Of a DNA stretch of 43,556 nt, positions 1-8,101 are shown piece by piece. The stretch is from positions 1 to 43,556 of the forward strand of contig NZ_JADHVT010000024.1 in assembly GCF_016783915.1 (NCBI RefSeq). The letters run 5' to 3'. The notes beneath the pieces are model-generated. The model saw only the letters and a program-made list of their open reading frames with translations. It was not told the origin of the DNA and did no database searches. The translations under genes and the position numbers were made by a program. Each line of letters starts with the position of its first letter. The stretch's first letter is position 1. Source of the stretch: Acidovorax sp. GTDB lineage: Bacteria > Pseudomonadota > Gammaproteobacteria > Burkholderiales > Burkholderiaceae_C.

Positions 1-944
1 GTCAGGAACACCACATGCGGCATGCCGGGGATCAAACCCAGCAGGATCAAGATGCCTGCCGTCACACCCAGCACGCGGGGCGACATGAACAGCTGCTGAA
101 CGATCTGGCGGCCCATGTCGTGGTCCTTGCCCACGCGCGAGATCACCATGGCGGCTGCCACCGAAATCAGCAGGCCGGGAATCTGTGCCACCAGCGCATC
201 GCCAATGGCCAGCAGGATGTAGCTGTCTGCGGCCTGCTTGGCCGACAGGTCGTGTTGCAACACACCAATGGCGAAGCCACCGATGATGTTGATGAGCAGG
301 ATCAGGATGCCTGCGACGGCGTCGCCGCGCACGAATTTGGACGCGCCGTCCATGGAGCCGAAGAAGTTGGCTTCTTCTGCCACTTCGGCACGGCGGCGCT
401 TGGCTTCTTTTTCGTCGATCAGGCCGGCATTCAGGTCGGCATCCACCGCCATCTGCTTGCCGGGCATGGCGTCCAGGGTGAAGCGGGCCGACACTTCGGC
501 AATGCGCTCTGCACCTTTGGTGATCACCACAAAGTTGATCACCACGAGGATCGCAAACACGATCAGGCCGACCGCGAAATTGCCACCGATCAGGAAGTGG
601 CCGAAGGCCTCGATCACTGCACCCGCTGCGCCCGGGCCCTGGTGGCCTTCGAGCAGTACCACGCGCGTGGAGGCGACGTTCAGCGACAGGCGCATCAGTG
701 TGGTCAGCAGCAGCACCGAAGGGAAAGCCGCGAAGTCGAGCGGGCGCAGCATGTACGCCGCCACCATCATCACCATCAGCGCGACGGCGATGTTGATCGT
801 AAAAAAAGCATCCAGCAGCCACGGCGGGATAGGCAGCACCATCAGCGCCAGAATCGCCACCACCAGCAGCGGTGCCGACAGGCCCTGCAGGGCGCTGGCG
901 TTGGTGCCCGCCCATTGCTGCAAAGACTTTACGGAGGTATTCAT
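1..944 (-). CDS. flhA: Flagellar export gate protein FlhA (N-terminal part, cut by window edge)
   Basis: FlhA is the large inner-membrane subunit of the flagellar type III export gate and couples proton flow to substrate export. I translated the minus strand from the ATG at 942-944: about 314 residues are present and the frame runs open off the left edge, so the cytoplasmic C-terminal half is missing. The start MNTSVKSLQQWAG is followed by several hydrophobic segments. The FHIPEP-family core (RLSLNVASTRVVLL, then GGNFAVGLIVFAILVVINF and VVITKGAERIAEVSARF) is clear, followed by the charged cytoplasmic loop (DAMPGKQMAVDADLNAGL, DEKEAKRRRAEV). The start overlaps the flhB stop (ATGA), so the two are translationally coupled. 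Confidence 0.96.
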   Translation of the reverse strand, partial: MNTSVKSLQQWAGTNASALQGLSAPLLVVAILALMVLPIPPWLLDAFFTINIAVALMVMMVAAYMLRPLDFAAFPSVLLLTTLMRLSLNVASTRVVLLEGHQGPGAAGAVIEAFGHFLIGGNFAVGLIVFAILVVINFVVITKGAERIAEVSARFTLDAMPGKQMAVDADLNAGLIDEKEAKRRRAEVAEEANFFGSMDGASKFVRGDAVAGILILLINIIGGFAIGVLQHDLSAKQAADSYILLAIGDALVAQIPGLLISVAAAMVISRVGKDHDMGRQIVQQLFMSPRVLGVTAGILILLGLIPGMPHVVFL

Positions 945-2095
945 ACGACAGCACCTTGCACCGTGGTGCGGTTCAGCGGATCGAGTTCAGGCGGCACGAA
1001 AGGCTCTACCAGGCTGTCGGGCATGCGGCCTTCGCCACGCAGGGCAGCCTTGAGGCGGTACACATAGGCCAGCACCTGGGCCACGGCGGTGTAGAGCGTG
1101 GCGGGGATAGCCTGGTCCAGTTCGGCATGTGCATAGAGCGCGCGGGCCAGCATGGGCGACTGCAGCACGGGCACGTTGTGTTCCTTGGCCACGTCGCGGA
1201 TCTTCATGGCAATGAGATCGGTGCCGCGCGAGATGACCTGGGGCGCACTCATGGTCTTCTCGTCGTACTTGAGGGCCACCGCATAGTGGGTTGGGTTCAT
1301 CACCACAAAATCGGCCTTGGGTACAGCGCCCACGCTGGCGCGGTCGGCAATCTCGCGCTGCTTCTGGCGGATACGGCCCTTGGTATGGGGATTGCCGTCT
1401 GATTCCTTGTGCTCCTGCTTGACTTCTTCGTGCGACATCTTCAGTCGCTCCTTGAAGAAGTACGCCTGCAAAGGCACATCGACCAGAGCCGCCAGAAACA
1501 CGACCAGCAGCAACAGGCTCATGCCCGAGGTCAGCCAGTCCGCGATTTGGCGAATGGCCAGTGGCGACGGTTGCAGGACCAGCATGGCGACCGTTTCGAT
1601 GCTGTTGCCCAGGAACTTCCAGGCCACGTAGGTCAGGATGGCGGTCATCAGCACCATCTTGGCCACGTTGGCCATCTGTTGCTTGGAGAACAGGTTGGCC
1701 AGCCCGGAGATCGGGTTGAGCCGGTTGAACTGCGGTGTGATGGGCTTGGCGCTGAGAATCCAGCCGCCCGCCCCAATGGCGCTGATCAGCGCAGCAGCGC
1801 TGGTCAGCGTGGCAAACACCGTGCTGGCCACCAAGCCCACGATGACCATGTCCTGCAGCCGCGAGAGCATGGTGCCCGGCGCCATCACCGTGGCTGCATT
1901 GAACGCCAGCTGCTGGCTCATGGCCCACTGCATGCGGTCCATCAGCTGGGGCGCCAGCAGCAGCAAGCACGCCGCCCCTGCCCCCAGGATGGCCAAGTGC
2001 GACAAGTCGCGCGAGCGTGCCCCTTGGCCGTCTTCGCGCGCTTTTTGCAGCTTGCGTTCTGACGCGGGGAGGCTTTTTTCTTGGCTGGATTCCAT
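941..2095 (-). CDS. flhB: Flagellar export switch protein FlhB
   Basis: FlhB is the export-gate component that switches the type III apparatus from rod/hook to filament substrates by self-cleavage. The protein has 384 residues, the usual length. It has a charged N-terminus, four hydrophobic segments (about 33-52, 85-110, 143-172, 187-210) and a cytoplasmic domain carrying the autocleavage motif NPTH at residues 267-270. The preceding basic linker (HTKGRIRQKQREIA) is also typical. The stop overlaps the flhA start. It lies 223 bp downstream of cheZ on the same strand, separated from it by a terminator-like hairpin, so it may have its own promoter. Confidence 0.97.
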   Translation of the reverse strand: MESSQEKSLPASERKLQKAREDGQGARSRDLSHLAILGAGAACLLLLAPQLMDRMQWAMSQQLAFNAATVMAPGTMLSRLQDMVIVGLVASTVFATLTSAAALISAIGAGGWILSAKPITPQFNRLNPISGLANLFSKQQMANVAKMVLMTAILTYVAWKFLGNSIETVAMLVLQPSPLAIRQIADWLTSGMSLLLLVVFLAALVDVPLQAYFFKERLKMSHEEVKQEHKESDGNPHTKGRIRQKQREIADRASVGAVPKADFVVMNPTHYAVALKYDEKTMSAPQVISRGTDLIAMKIRDVAKEHNVPVLQSPMLARALYAHAELDQAIPATLYTAVAQVLAYVYRLKAALRGEGRMPDSLVEPFVPPELDPLNRTTVQGAVV

Positions 2096-2157
2096 GGTGG
2101 CATGACGGCTGGTGTCATGCCATTGTCGTGAGCGACCTGAAAATCTAAAGGCTGATA

Positions 2158-2175
2158 AGGGGGCTGCAGCCCCCT
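2158..2175. repeat. Perfect 18-bp palindrome upstream of flhB
   Basis: AGGGGGCTGCAGCCCCCT is a perfect palindrome about 63 bp upstream of the flhB start. On the plus strand it is followed by CTTTT, and on the minus strand by TTATCAGCCTTTAG. It could be a weak terminator, a cruciform or an operator. The sequence alone does not decide this. There is no plus-strand gene to terminate here. Confidence 0.5.
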
Positions 2176-2263
2176 CTTTTCCATGAGGACCGCGGCGTTT
2201 TCAGTGGAGGTACCTGGCCCACCCTCTACCGTGTGGCATCACCTTGTAGCGTCAAAAATAATA

Positions 2264-2296
2264 GCTTCCAGCGCTTATTACACAAGCGCTGGAAGC
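2264..2296 (-). terminator. Hairpin of a dispersed palindromic repeat, likely terminator of cheY-cheZ
   Basis: A perfect 13-bp inverted repeat (GCTTCCAGCGCTT / AAGCGCTGGAAGC) with a 7-nt loop begins 23 bp downstream of the cheZ stop. Read on the minus strand, the stem is followed by TATTATTTTTGA, which is the layout of an intrinsic terminator. The sequence, including the flanking AAAAATAATAGC, resembles short repeats I associate with many intergenic sites in Comamonadaceae, so it is probably a repeat family member that also acts as a terminator. Confidence 0.65.
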
Positions 2297-2318
2297 CAAA
2301 TGAGCCAAAATTTGAGGA

Positions 2319-2936
2319 TCAGAAGCCCAGGCTGGCCAGCAGATCGTCCACCTGGGACTGGTCGGTAACCACGTCGGGGGTATTCTCCGGGTCCACCACC
2401 GGGCCCTGCAGGTGCGCTGGGCGGGCGGGTTCGGCGGGCACCTGCGCGTTGGTCGGGGCTGTTTGGATCAGCAGCTGTACCAGTTGCTCTTCGATCGTGG
2501 CTGCCAGGTTCACCACGCGCGCAATCACCTGGCCAGTGAGGTCGTGAAAATCCTGCGCCATCATTATTTCCGTGAGGTGCGTGTCCGCCTCTTTGGTCAC
2601 GCGCTCCACATCGGTCAGGAAGTTGAAGATCTCACCCTTGGCCACGGCAGCCACCGGGTCAGCCACCAGTGAATTGACGACCCGGCGCGTTTCTGCCGCG
2701 ATGTAGTCGTGCTGAGCCTTGGCTTGTTCGACGCGGTTGAGCACCTTCTCGGCCGCTTCTCCGGTCAGGCGGGCGATATACGAAAGCCTGCTCTGAGCGT
2801 CTGGCAACTCGCCCATGGAGCCGCGCAGCTTGTCGGCATATCCCAGCTCGTTAAGCGAATCGTGAAGCTGGCGCGTCAGCAGACCAATCTTGTGGTGAAC
2901 ATCGGCAGGCTGGCTGTTGTCCGGTGTGTCGTCCAT
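2319..2936 (-). CDS. cheZ: Chemotaxis phosphatase CheZ
   Basis: CheZ dephosphorylates CheY-P and so ends the switch signal at the flagellar motor. The protein has 205 residues, a typical length, and is mostly helical. The catalytic segment QDFHDLTGQV carries the expected Asp132 and Gln136 (equivalent to Asp143 and Gln147 of E. coli CheZ). The C-terminus QVDDLLASLGF is the amphipathic CheY-binding peptide and is almost the same as in E. coli. It lies 4 bp downstream of cheY and is co-transcribed with it. Confidence 0.97.
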   Translation of the reverse strand: MDDTPDNSQPADVHHKIGLLTRQLHDSLNELGYADKLRGSMGELPDAQSRLSYIARLTGEAAEKVLNRVEQAKAQHDYIAAETRRVVNSLVADPVAAVAKGEIFNFLTDVERVTKEADTHLTEIMMAQDFHDLTGQVIARVVNLAATIEEQLVQLLIQTAPTNAQVPAEPARPAHLQGPVVDPENTPDVVTDQSQVDDLLASLGF

Positions 2937-2940
2937 GGTG

Positions 2941-3327
2941 TCATAACCCCATCTTCTTCAGAATCAAGGTCACCTTCTCTTCCAGGGTTGCCTTGGTGAA
3001 GGGTTTGACGATGTAACCTGCAGCGCCTCCCTGGGCAGCGGCAACGATGTCTTCCTTGCGGGCTTCGGCGGTCACCATCAGGACGGGCAGGTGTTTGAGC
3101 TTGTCGTCCTTCTTGATCTCGGCCAGCAACTGGAAGCCGTTCATGTTGGGCATGTTGATGTCGGTCACCACGAAGTCAAACTTGCTGTTGCGCAGCTTGT
3201 TGAGTGCGGCGACACCATCCTCGGCCTCATCAGCGTCTGCAAAACCGCTCTCTTTGAGCAGATTGCGAACGATGCGTCGCATGGTGGAGAAGTCGTCAAC
3301 GATCAAAAAACGAAGGGCTGTGGTCAC
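2941..3327 (-). CDS. cheY: Chemotaxis response regulator CheY (copy paired with cheZ)
   Basis: This is a single-domain receiver that carries the phosphoryl signal from CheA to FliM and FliN. It has 128 residues and is close to E. coli CheY. The acidic pair is Asp11-Asp12 ([10 protein letters not shown]), the phospho-acceptor is Asp56 (VVTDINMP), the switch Thr is Thr86 (MVTAEA) and the invariant Lys is Lys108 (VKPF). The start is GTG, preceded by AAAGGG at a good distance. It is followed at once by cheZ. This is one of two CheY genes in the window; the other, at 34103, precedes cheA. Confidence 0.97.
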   Translation of the reverse strand: MTTALRFLIVDDFSTMRRIVRNLLKESGFADADEAEDGVAALNKLRNSKFDFVVTDINMPNMNGFQLLAEIKKDDKLKHLPVLMVTAEARKEDIVAAAQGGAAGYIVKPFTKATLEEKVTLILKKMGL

Positions 3328-3360
3328 TTGGGACCCTTTCAGTCGAGATTTACTGTAGGC

Positions 3361-3389
3361 ATTGTCATGGGCAGCAGGTTTGGTGACAA
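3361..3389 (-). promoter_or_regulatory. Candidate sigma-70 promoter for cheY-cheZ
   Basis: On the minus strand TTGTCA (3384-3389) and GACAAT (3361-3366) are 17 bp apart. Transcription would start about 27 bp before the cheY GTG. This is the motB-cheY gap, so cheYZ could be expressed independently of motAB. It is a motif match only. Confidence 0.33.
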
Positions 3390-3399
3390 GTCGTAACTG

Positions 3400-4332
3400 T
3401 TACCTGCCAGGGGGGGGATTTTCCCGCTTTTCAGTCAGCAGTTCTGTGGACGTGATTTCGGGGATCCCTTTGCCCATGAGTCGTTCTTCGGCCTCTCGGG
3501 TCAGCACCGTGATGGTGATGCGCCGGTTGGAGGGGGACCGTGGGTTTTTGGGGTCCAGCAGATCGCTGGCCGCCAAGCCCACCACACGGCCCAGTTTAGC
3601 GTCTGGCATGCCTGCGGAGACCAGCTCCCTTCGCGATGCGTTGGCGCGGTCTGCCGACAGCTCCCAGTTGCTGTATCCCTTTTCGCTGTTGCCATAAGGT
3701 ACAGCGTCGGTGTGGCCTGCGAGGCTGATGCGGTTTTCGACGCCACCCAAGGCCGCGCCGATTTCGCGCAGGATGTCGCGCATGTAGGGTTTTACCAACG
3801 CACTGCCGCTGTCGAACATGGGGCGGTTCTGGTCGTCAATGATCTGGATCTGCAGGCCGTCGGGCGTGATGTCGATGCGGATCTGCGACTTGTACTCATT
3901 CAGGCGCGGGTTCTCGGTGATCAGCGCATCGATCTTGGCCTCCAGGGCCTTGATGCGTTCCTGATCCTGCTTTGCGCGTTCGGCCCGTGCCGCATCAATG
4001 CTCATGCGGCGCTGTTTGGCTTCTTCCACGTCGGAGCGGCGCACCTGGCCATGCACCTTGGCCAAGTCGTTGCCGCCACCTGGAATGACGCTGGAGCTGT
4101 TGCCCGAACCGTCGCCCCCTGTCATCGCCACTTTCAATGGTGAGGCGAAATACGCTGCAATGCCTTGCAATTCGCCCTTGGCGGTGGATCCCAGCAGCCA
4201 CATCAGCAGGAAGAACGCCATCATCGCCGTCACGAAGTCGGCATAAGCGATCTTCCAGGCGCCACCATGCACCGCGTGGCCGCCTTTCTTGACGCGCTTG
4301 ATGATGATGGGTTGTAGTTTTTTTTCTGCCAT
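3400..4332 (-). CDS. motB: Flagellar motor stator protein MotB
   Basis: MotB is the stator subunit that anchors the MotA/MotB proton channel to peptidoglycan. The protein has 310 residues. The N-terminus is basic, followed by one membrane segment (about 30-48) whose start YADFVTAMMAF contains the proton-carrying Asp32. After a linker there is an OmpA-like peptidoglycan-binding domain (GHTDAVPYGN, then NWELSADRAN) at about 165-290. It is preceded by motA with 42 bp between them. No strong ribosome-binding site is visible, so translation may depend on motA. Confidence 0.97.
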   Translation of the reverse strand: MAEKKLQPIIIKRVKKGGHAVHGGAWKIAYADFVTAMMAFFLLMWLLGSTAKGELQGIAAYFASPLKVAMTGGDGSGNSSSVIPGGGNDLAKVHGQVRRSDVEEAKQRRMSIDAARAERAKQDQERIKALEAKIDALITENPRLNEYKSQIRIDITPDGLQIQIIDDQNRPMFDSGSALVKPYMRDILREIGAALGGVENRISLAGHTDAVPYGNSEKGYSNWELSADRANASRRELVSAGMPDAKLGRVVGLAASDLLDPKNPRSPSNRRITITVLTREAEERLMGKGIPEITSTELLTEKRENPPPGR

Positions 4333-4374
4333 GGTGGCGGGGGCGTTGGGGGGCGGCTACTGCATTCGCTGCTG

Positions 4375-5235
4375 CTACTTCTTGCCCTTCACATGCCCTT
4401 CCAGCTCAGAGAAGCTGGGGCGGACGTTGGAGAACAGCACCTTGCGGCCAAACTCGATCGCTGTCGCAGGGTTGTAGCCCTGCATGCTGGCCAGCAGGGT
4501 GGACTTGATGCACTGCAGTTCCTTGGCGGCGTCCTCGGTCTTTTGCTCGACGAGTCCGCCCAGCGGTTCCACCACGCCGTAGGCCAGCAGAATCCCCAGG
4601 AAAGTGCCTACCAGCGCCGAGCCAATCATGCCGCCCAGCACGGAGGGCGGCTGGCCCACCGAGCCCATGGTGTTCACCACGCCCAGCACGGCGGCCACGA
4701 TCCCGAAGGCGGGCAGGGCGCCTGCAAGGCGCGCCAGGGCGGCCACCGGGGCGTGTGCTTCCTGGTGGTGGGTGTCGATCTCGCTGTCCATGAGCGCTTC
4801 GATCTCGTGGGAATTCAGGTTGCCCGACACCATCATGCGCAAGTAGTCGGTGGTGAACTCGATCACATGGTGGTCACTGCCCACCGTGGGGTATTTCTTG
4901 AAAATTTCCGACTCGTGCGGCGCCTCGACATCCTTTTCAATCGCCATCAGCCCCTCCTTGCGGGCCTTTTGAAGGATGTCATAGAGCATGGCCATCAGCT
5001 CCATGTAGCGCTCCTTGGTGTATTTGGAGCCTTTGAGCGCCATCGGCAGCGCAGCCATGGTGGCCTTGATCACCTTGGGTTGGTTGTTCACCACGAAGGC
5101 ACCCAGTGCCCCCCCCAGAATGGTGATGATCTCGAACGGCAGCGCCTTGAGAATCACGCTGATATTGCCCCCGTGCACGATGTACACACCGAAGATGCAG
5201 CCGAGGCAGACGACGTAACCGATGATGACAAACAT
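4375..5235 (-). CDS. motA: Flagellar motor stator protein MotA
   Basis: MotA is the proton-channel stator subunit that contacts FliG. The protein has 286 residues, as usual for the proteobacterial type. Four hydrophobic segments are seen: two at the N-terminus (MFVIIGYVVCLGCIFGVY; EIITILGGALGAFVV) and two near 165-215 (LPAFGIVAAVLGVV; GSALVGTFLGILLAYGVV). The cytoplasmic loop between them has the charged residues that meet the rotor (RKEGLMAIEKDVE). It is the first gene of the motA-motB-cheY-cheZ-flhB-flhA series. I did not find a convincing sigma-28 promoter upstream. Confidence 0.97.
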   Translation of the reverse strand: MFVIIGYVVCLGCIFGVYIVHGGNISVILKALPFEIITILGGALGAFVVNNQPKVIKATMAALPMALKGSKYTKERYMELMAMLYDILQKARKEGLMAIEKDVEAPHESEIFKKYPTVGSDHHVIEFTTDYLRMMVSGNLNSHEIEALMDSEIDTHHQEAHAPVAALARLAGALPAFGIVAAVLGVVNTMGSVGQPPSVLGGMIGSALVGTFLGILLAYGVVEPLGGLVEQKTEDAAKELQCIKSTLLASMQGYNPATAIEFGRKVLFSNVRPSFSELEGHVKGKK

Positions 5236-5699
5236 GCTTTAGACGTGTAGGGCGGCGGCAGGGGTATGACTGCATTGGTGGGGCTGCAGTCCACGGAGTG
5301 ACCGAAGGTTACTGTAAATGTATCGGATTGCAGAACGCGAAATGCCCCAAGAGAACGGTCAACAGGGGGTTTCTTGGGCGAATGACTGCTGGCCGCTCGT
5401 GCCGGTGGCTCGACTGGAGATGTTACTGACGGGGCTGTAGGCGCGTCCCTGGTCAACCGGATGCAGAGGGCTCTTGGTGGGCTTTCGGGCTGGTTGTGCT
5501 CAGAATTTTGTGTCAGAACGCCGTGAGGCGCTTTTCTTTATTGTCTTTGGTGCTATCAAATTGATATCAAGCGGGTTGCGCATATTTGCGGCGCGTCCAC
5601 TATCTGCCCGGAGGCAGCGCATGCAAACGCCTCATTTGAAAGGTGTTTCTGCAGCGACTGCACCTTTTTGGTCCGTAGGGCCTGCACTATGCTGCGGGC
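5236..5699. other. Intergenic region between divergent motA and the sugar cassette
   Basis: This 464-bp gap has no convincing gene. It must hold the motA promoter (minus) and the cassette promoter (plus), but I cannot place either with confidence. Near 5551-5582 there is an AT-richer stretch with the palindrome TTGATATCAA (5561-5570), which looks like a decayed copy of the dispersed repeat found elsewhere in the window. A short CGCC-GTGA-GGCG hairpin followed by a T-rich run (5519-5540) could be a weak plus-strand terminator. A poor -10 (TATGCT) lies just before the rfbF ATG. Confidence 0.5.
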
Positions 5700-6470
5700 A
5701 TGAAAGCTGTACTGCTGGCGGGCGGCCTGGGCACCCGTATCTCGGAAGAGTCGCACCTGCGTCCCAAGCCCATGATCGAGATCGGTGGGCGGCCCATCCT
5801 TTGGCACATCATGAAGATGTACGCCGCCCATGGCGTGAACGACTTCATCATCTGCCTGGGCTACCGGGGCTACGTGATCAAGGAATATTTCGCCAACTAC
5901 TTCCTGCACATGTCCGATGTGACCTTTGACATGGCCAACAACCGCATGGAAGTGCACCACCGCCATGCCGAGCCCTGGCGCGTGACGCTGGTGGACACGG
6001 GTGAAAGCACCATGACCGGCGGTCGCCTGCGCCGGGTGCAGGAATACCTGCCCGCGGGCGAGCCCTTCTGCTTTACTTATGGCGACGGAGTGGCCGACCT
6101 TGACATGACGGCCCAGTTTGCCTTCCACCGGGCTCATGGCCGCCAGGCCACGGTGACGGCCGTGCAGCCCCCGGGCCGCTACGGTGCCTTGGTGCGGGAT
6201 GGCGACACCGTGGCCGGGTTTGAGGAAAAACCGCGTGGCGACGGCGGGTGGATCAACGGCGGCTTTTTTGTGCTTCAGCCTGAAGTCATTAACCTCATCG
6301 ACGGCGACGCCACCAGCTGGGAGCTGGAGCCCATGGCCCGCTTGGCCACCAGCGGCCAGCTGCGCGCGTTTGAGCACACGGGCTTTTGGCAGCCCATGGA
6401 CACACTGCGCGAGAAAAACCTGCTCGAAGACCTGTGGCAATCGGGCCGCGCGCCGTGGAAGTGCTGGTAA
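5700..6470 (+). CDS. rfbF: Glucose-1-phosphate cytidylyltransferase
   Basis: The enzyme joins CTP and glucose 1-phosphate to give CDP-glucose, the entry point of the CDP-6-deoxyhexose pathways. The protein has 256 residues, the full family length. It has the nucleotidyltransferase signature at the N-terminus ([13 protein letters not shown], then [16 protein letters not shown]) and the RfbF-specific segments [24 protein letters not shown] and [19 protein letters not shown]. It is the first gene of the cassette and is followed after 6 bp by the CDP-glucose dehydratase, which confirms the CDP-sugar assignment over an RmlA-type enzyme. Confidence 0.95.
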   Translation: MKAVLLAGGLGTRISEESHLRPKPMIEIGGRPILWHIMKMYAAHGVNDFIICLGYRGYVIKEYFANYFLHMSDVTFDMANNRMEVHHRHAEPWRVTLVDTGESTMTGGRLRRVQEYLPAGEPFCFTYGDGVADLDMTAQFAFHRAHGRQATVTAVQPPGRYGALVRDGDTVAGFEEKPRGDGGWINGGFFVLQPEVINLIDGDATSWELEPMARLATSGQLRAFEHTGFWQPMDTLREKNLLEDLWQSGRAPWKCW

Positions 6471-6476
6471 CCCACG

Positions 6477-7544
6477 ATGCGCCCTGATCCCGACTTCTGG
6501 CGCGGCAAGCGCGTGTTGCTCACCGGCCACACCGGCTTCAAGGGGGCGTGGCTGGCCCTGTGGCTGCAGCGCCTGGGCGCGCAGGTCACCGGTGTGGCGC
6601 TGCCGCCCGCCACCGAGCCCAACCTGTTCACCCTGGCCCAGTTAGGCCAAGCGGGCCCGGGCTTCGAGAGCCACTTTTGCGATATTCGCAGCCCCCAAGC
6701 ACTGGCCATGCGCGTGCGCGCCGCCCGGCCCGAGGTGGTTTTGCACTTGGCCGCGCAGGCGTTGGTGCGGCCCGGCTACGCGGCGCCACTCGACACCTTT
6801 TCCACCAACGTCATGGGCACGGCACATCTGCTCGATGCCCTGCGTGGACTGGCGGGCGTGCGCGTGGCCGTGGTGGTCACCACCGACAAGGTCTACCGCA
6901 ACCGCGAATGGGCCTACCCGTATCGAGAGGACGACGCCCTGGGCGGGCACGACCCCTACAGCGCCAGCAAGGCCGCCGCTGAGTTGGTCACGGCCAGCTA
7001 CCGCGATTCCTTTTTGGCCGCACAGGGTGTGGCCGTGGCCACCGCCCGCGCGGGCAATGTGATTGGCGGCGGAGACTGGGCGCAAGACCGGCTGCTGCCC
7101 GACGCCGTGCGCGCCTGGGAAAAGGGCGCAACCTTGCACATCCGCCGCCCCCAGGCCACGCGCCCCTGGCAGCATGTGCTGGAGCCGCTGGCCGCTTACC
7201 TGAGTCTGGCCCAGTGCCTGTGGGAGTCGCCCACGCTGGCAGGGGCCTTCAACTTTGGCCCGCTGCCGCACGAGGCGGCCACGGTCAAAAATGTCATCGA
7301 ATTGGCATCTGCTGCATATCCAGTAAGCGCTACTAGCTATGAAAACGAGAGCGAAGGCCCGCACGAAGCTGGCTGGCTCGCGCTGGAAACCGCGCACGCC
7401 CGCCAGGTGCTGGGCGTGGCCCCCCACTGGGCGCTGAGCACGGCCGTGGCCCGCACCATGAACTGGTACCGCCAGCAGCGCGGCGGCGCCGACGCCCGCG
7501 CGCTGTGCCTGGCAGACATCGATGCCTGGGAGGCGCGCCCATGA
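6477..7544 (+). CDS. rfbG: CDP-glucose 4,6-dehydratase
   Basis: This extended short-chain dehydrogenase converts CDP-glucose to CDP-4-keto-6-deoxyglucose. The protein has 355 residues, normal for RfbG. The NAD-binding motif is GHTGFKGAWLALWL at about 18-31, followed by TTDKVY (the catalytic Thr region) and YSASK as the catalytic Tyr-x-x-x-Lys. The family-specific segments RAGNVIGGGDWAQDRLLPD and RPWQHVLEPLAAYL are intact. Oddly, the stretch just before PHEAGWLALE is encoded by sequence resembling a dispersed palindromic repeat (7304-7345), so about a dozen residues differ from the usual form. The stop overlaps the next start (ATGA). Confidence 0.95.
   Translation: MRPDPDFWRGKRVLLTGHTGFKGAWLALWLQRLGAQVTGVALPPATEPNLFTLAQLGQAGPGFESHFCDIRSPQALAMRVRAARPEVVLHLAAQALVRPGYAAPLDTFSTNVMGTAHLLDALRGLAGVRVAVVVTTDKVYRNREWAYPYREDDALGGHDPYSASKAAAELVTASYRDSFLAAQGVAVATARAGNVIGGGDWAQDRLLPDAVRAWEKGATLHIRRPQATRPWQHVLEPLAAYLSLAQCLWESPTLAGAFNFGPLPHEAATVKNVIELASAAYPVSATSYENESEGPHEAGWLALETAHARQVLGVAPHWALSTAVARTMNWYRQQRGGADARALCLADIDAWEARP
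7304..7345. repeat. Probable dispersed-repeat remnant inside rfbG
   Basis: The segment around AAGCGCTACTAGCTATGAAA resembles the palindromic repeats seen between genes in this window (compare AAGCGCTGGAAGC at 2284-2296). It is in frame in rfbG and encodes a low-similarity linker upstream of the conserved PHEAG motif. The assignment rests on resemblance only. Confidence 0.42.
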
Positions 7545-8101
7545 GTCGCCTCGCCCTGGCGCCGCTCCCGCTGGCGGGGCTCTTTCGCGTGCAACGCCAG
7601 TCGCTGGTGGATGAGCGTGGCTTTTTTACCCGCATGTTTTGCGCCGACGAACTGGCGGGCGCTGGCTGGGCGAGCCCCATCGCCCAGATCAACCAAAGCT
7701 ACACGGCGCTGAAAGGCACCGTGCGCGGCATGCACTACCAACAGCCGCCGCACGCCGAGATGAAACTCGTGAGCTGCCTGCGCGGCGAGGTCTGGGACGT
7801 GGCCTTGGACCTGCGCCAGGGCTCGCCCACTTTTCTGCACTGGCATGCCGAGCATCTGTCGGCCGACAATGGCAGCGCGCTGCTCATCCCGCCCGGCTTT
7901 GCACACGGTTTTCAGGCGCTCACCGACCATGCCGAGCTGCTCTACTGCCACTCTGCGGCCTACGCACCCGCGGCCGAAGCAGGCCTGAACCCTCTCGATC
8001 CGCGCCTGGCTATCGCCTGGCCCCTGCCCGCAAGCCAGCTCTCGCCTCGCGATGCGGCGCAGCCCTGGATGGCGGAAGAATTTGAAGGAGTGCGCCTGTG
8101 A
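7541..8101 (+). CDS. RmlC-type 4-keto-6-deoxysugar epimerase (CDP-sugar substrate inferred)
   Basis: This is a cupin epimerase of the dTDP-4-dehydrorhamnose 3,5-epimerase family. Such enzymes invert C5, C3 or both in NDP-4-keto-6-deoxyhexoses. The protein has 186 residues. The catalytic His lies in GTVRGMHYQ, the strands EVWDVALDLR and LLIPPGFAHGF are typical, and the late Tyr motif is present (LLYCHSAAYAP). There are no rmlA, rmlB or rmlD genes nearby, so dTDP-rhamnose is not the likely product. Between a CDP-glucose dehydratase and a C-methyltransferase it probably acts as a 5- or 3,5-epimerase on a CDP-4-ketosugar. It overlaps both neighbours by 4 bp. Confidence 0.88.
   Translation: MSRLALAPLPLAGLFRVQRQSLVDERGFFTRMFCADELAGAGWASPIAQINQSYTALKGTVRGMHYQQPPHAEMKLVSCLRGEVWDVALDLRQGSPTFLHWHAEHLSADNGSALLIPPGFAHGFQALTDHAELLYCHSAAYAPAAEAGLNPLDPRLAIAWPLPASQLSPRDAAQPWMAEEFEGVRL

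Noticed and set aside
4393-5250. A 285-residue open frame on the plus strand across motA
   Set aside because: It is the antisense shadow of motA in G+C-rich DNA; its translation is rich in His, Gln and Arg without any family pattern, while the minus strand encodes a full MotA.
7541-8101. Assignment of the epimerase to dTDP-L-rhamnose synthesis
   Set aside because: No rmlA, rmlB or rmlD gene is nearby. The flanking genes make CDP-glucose and its 4-keto-6-deoxy form.
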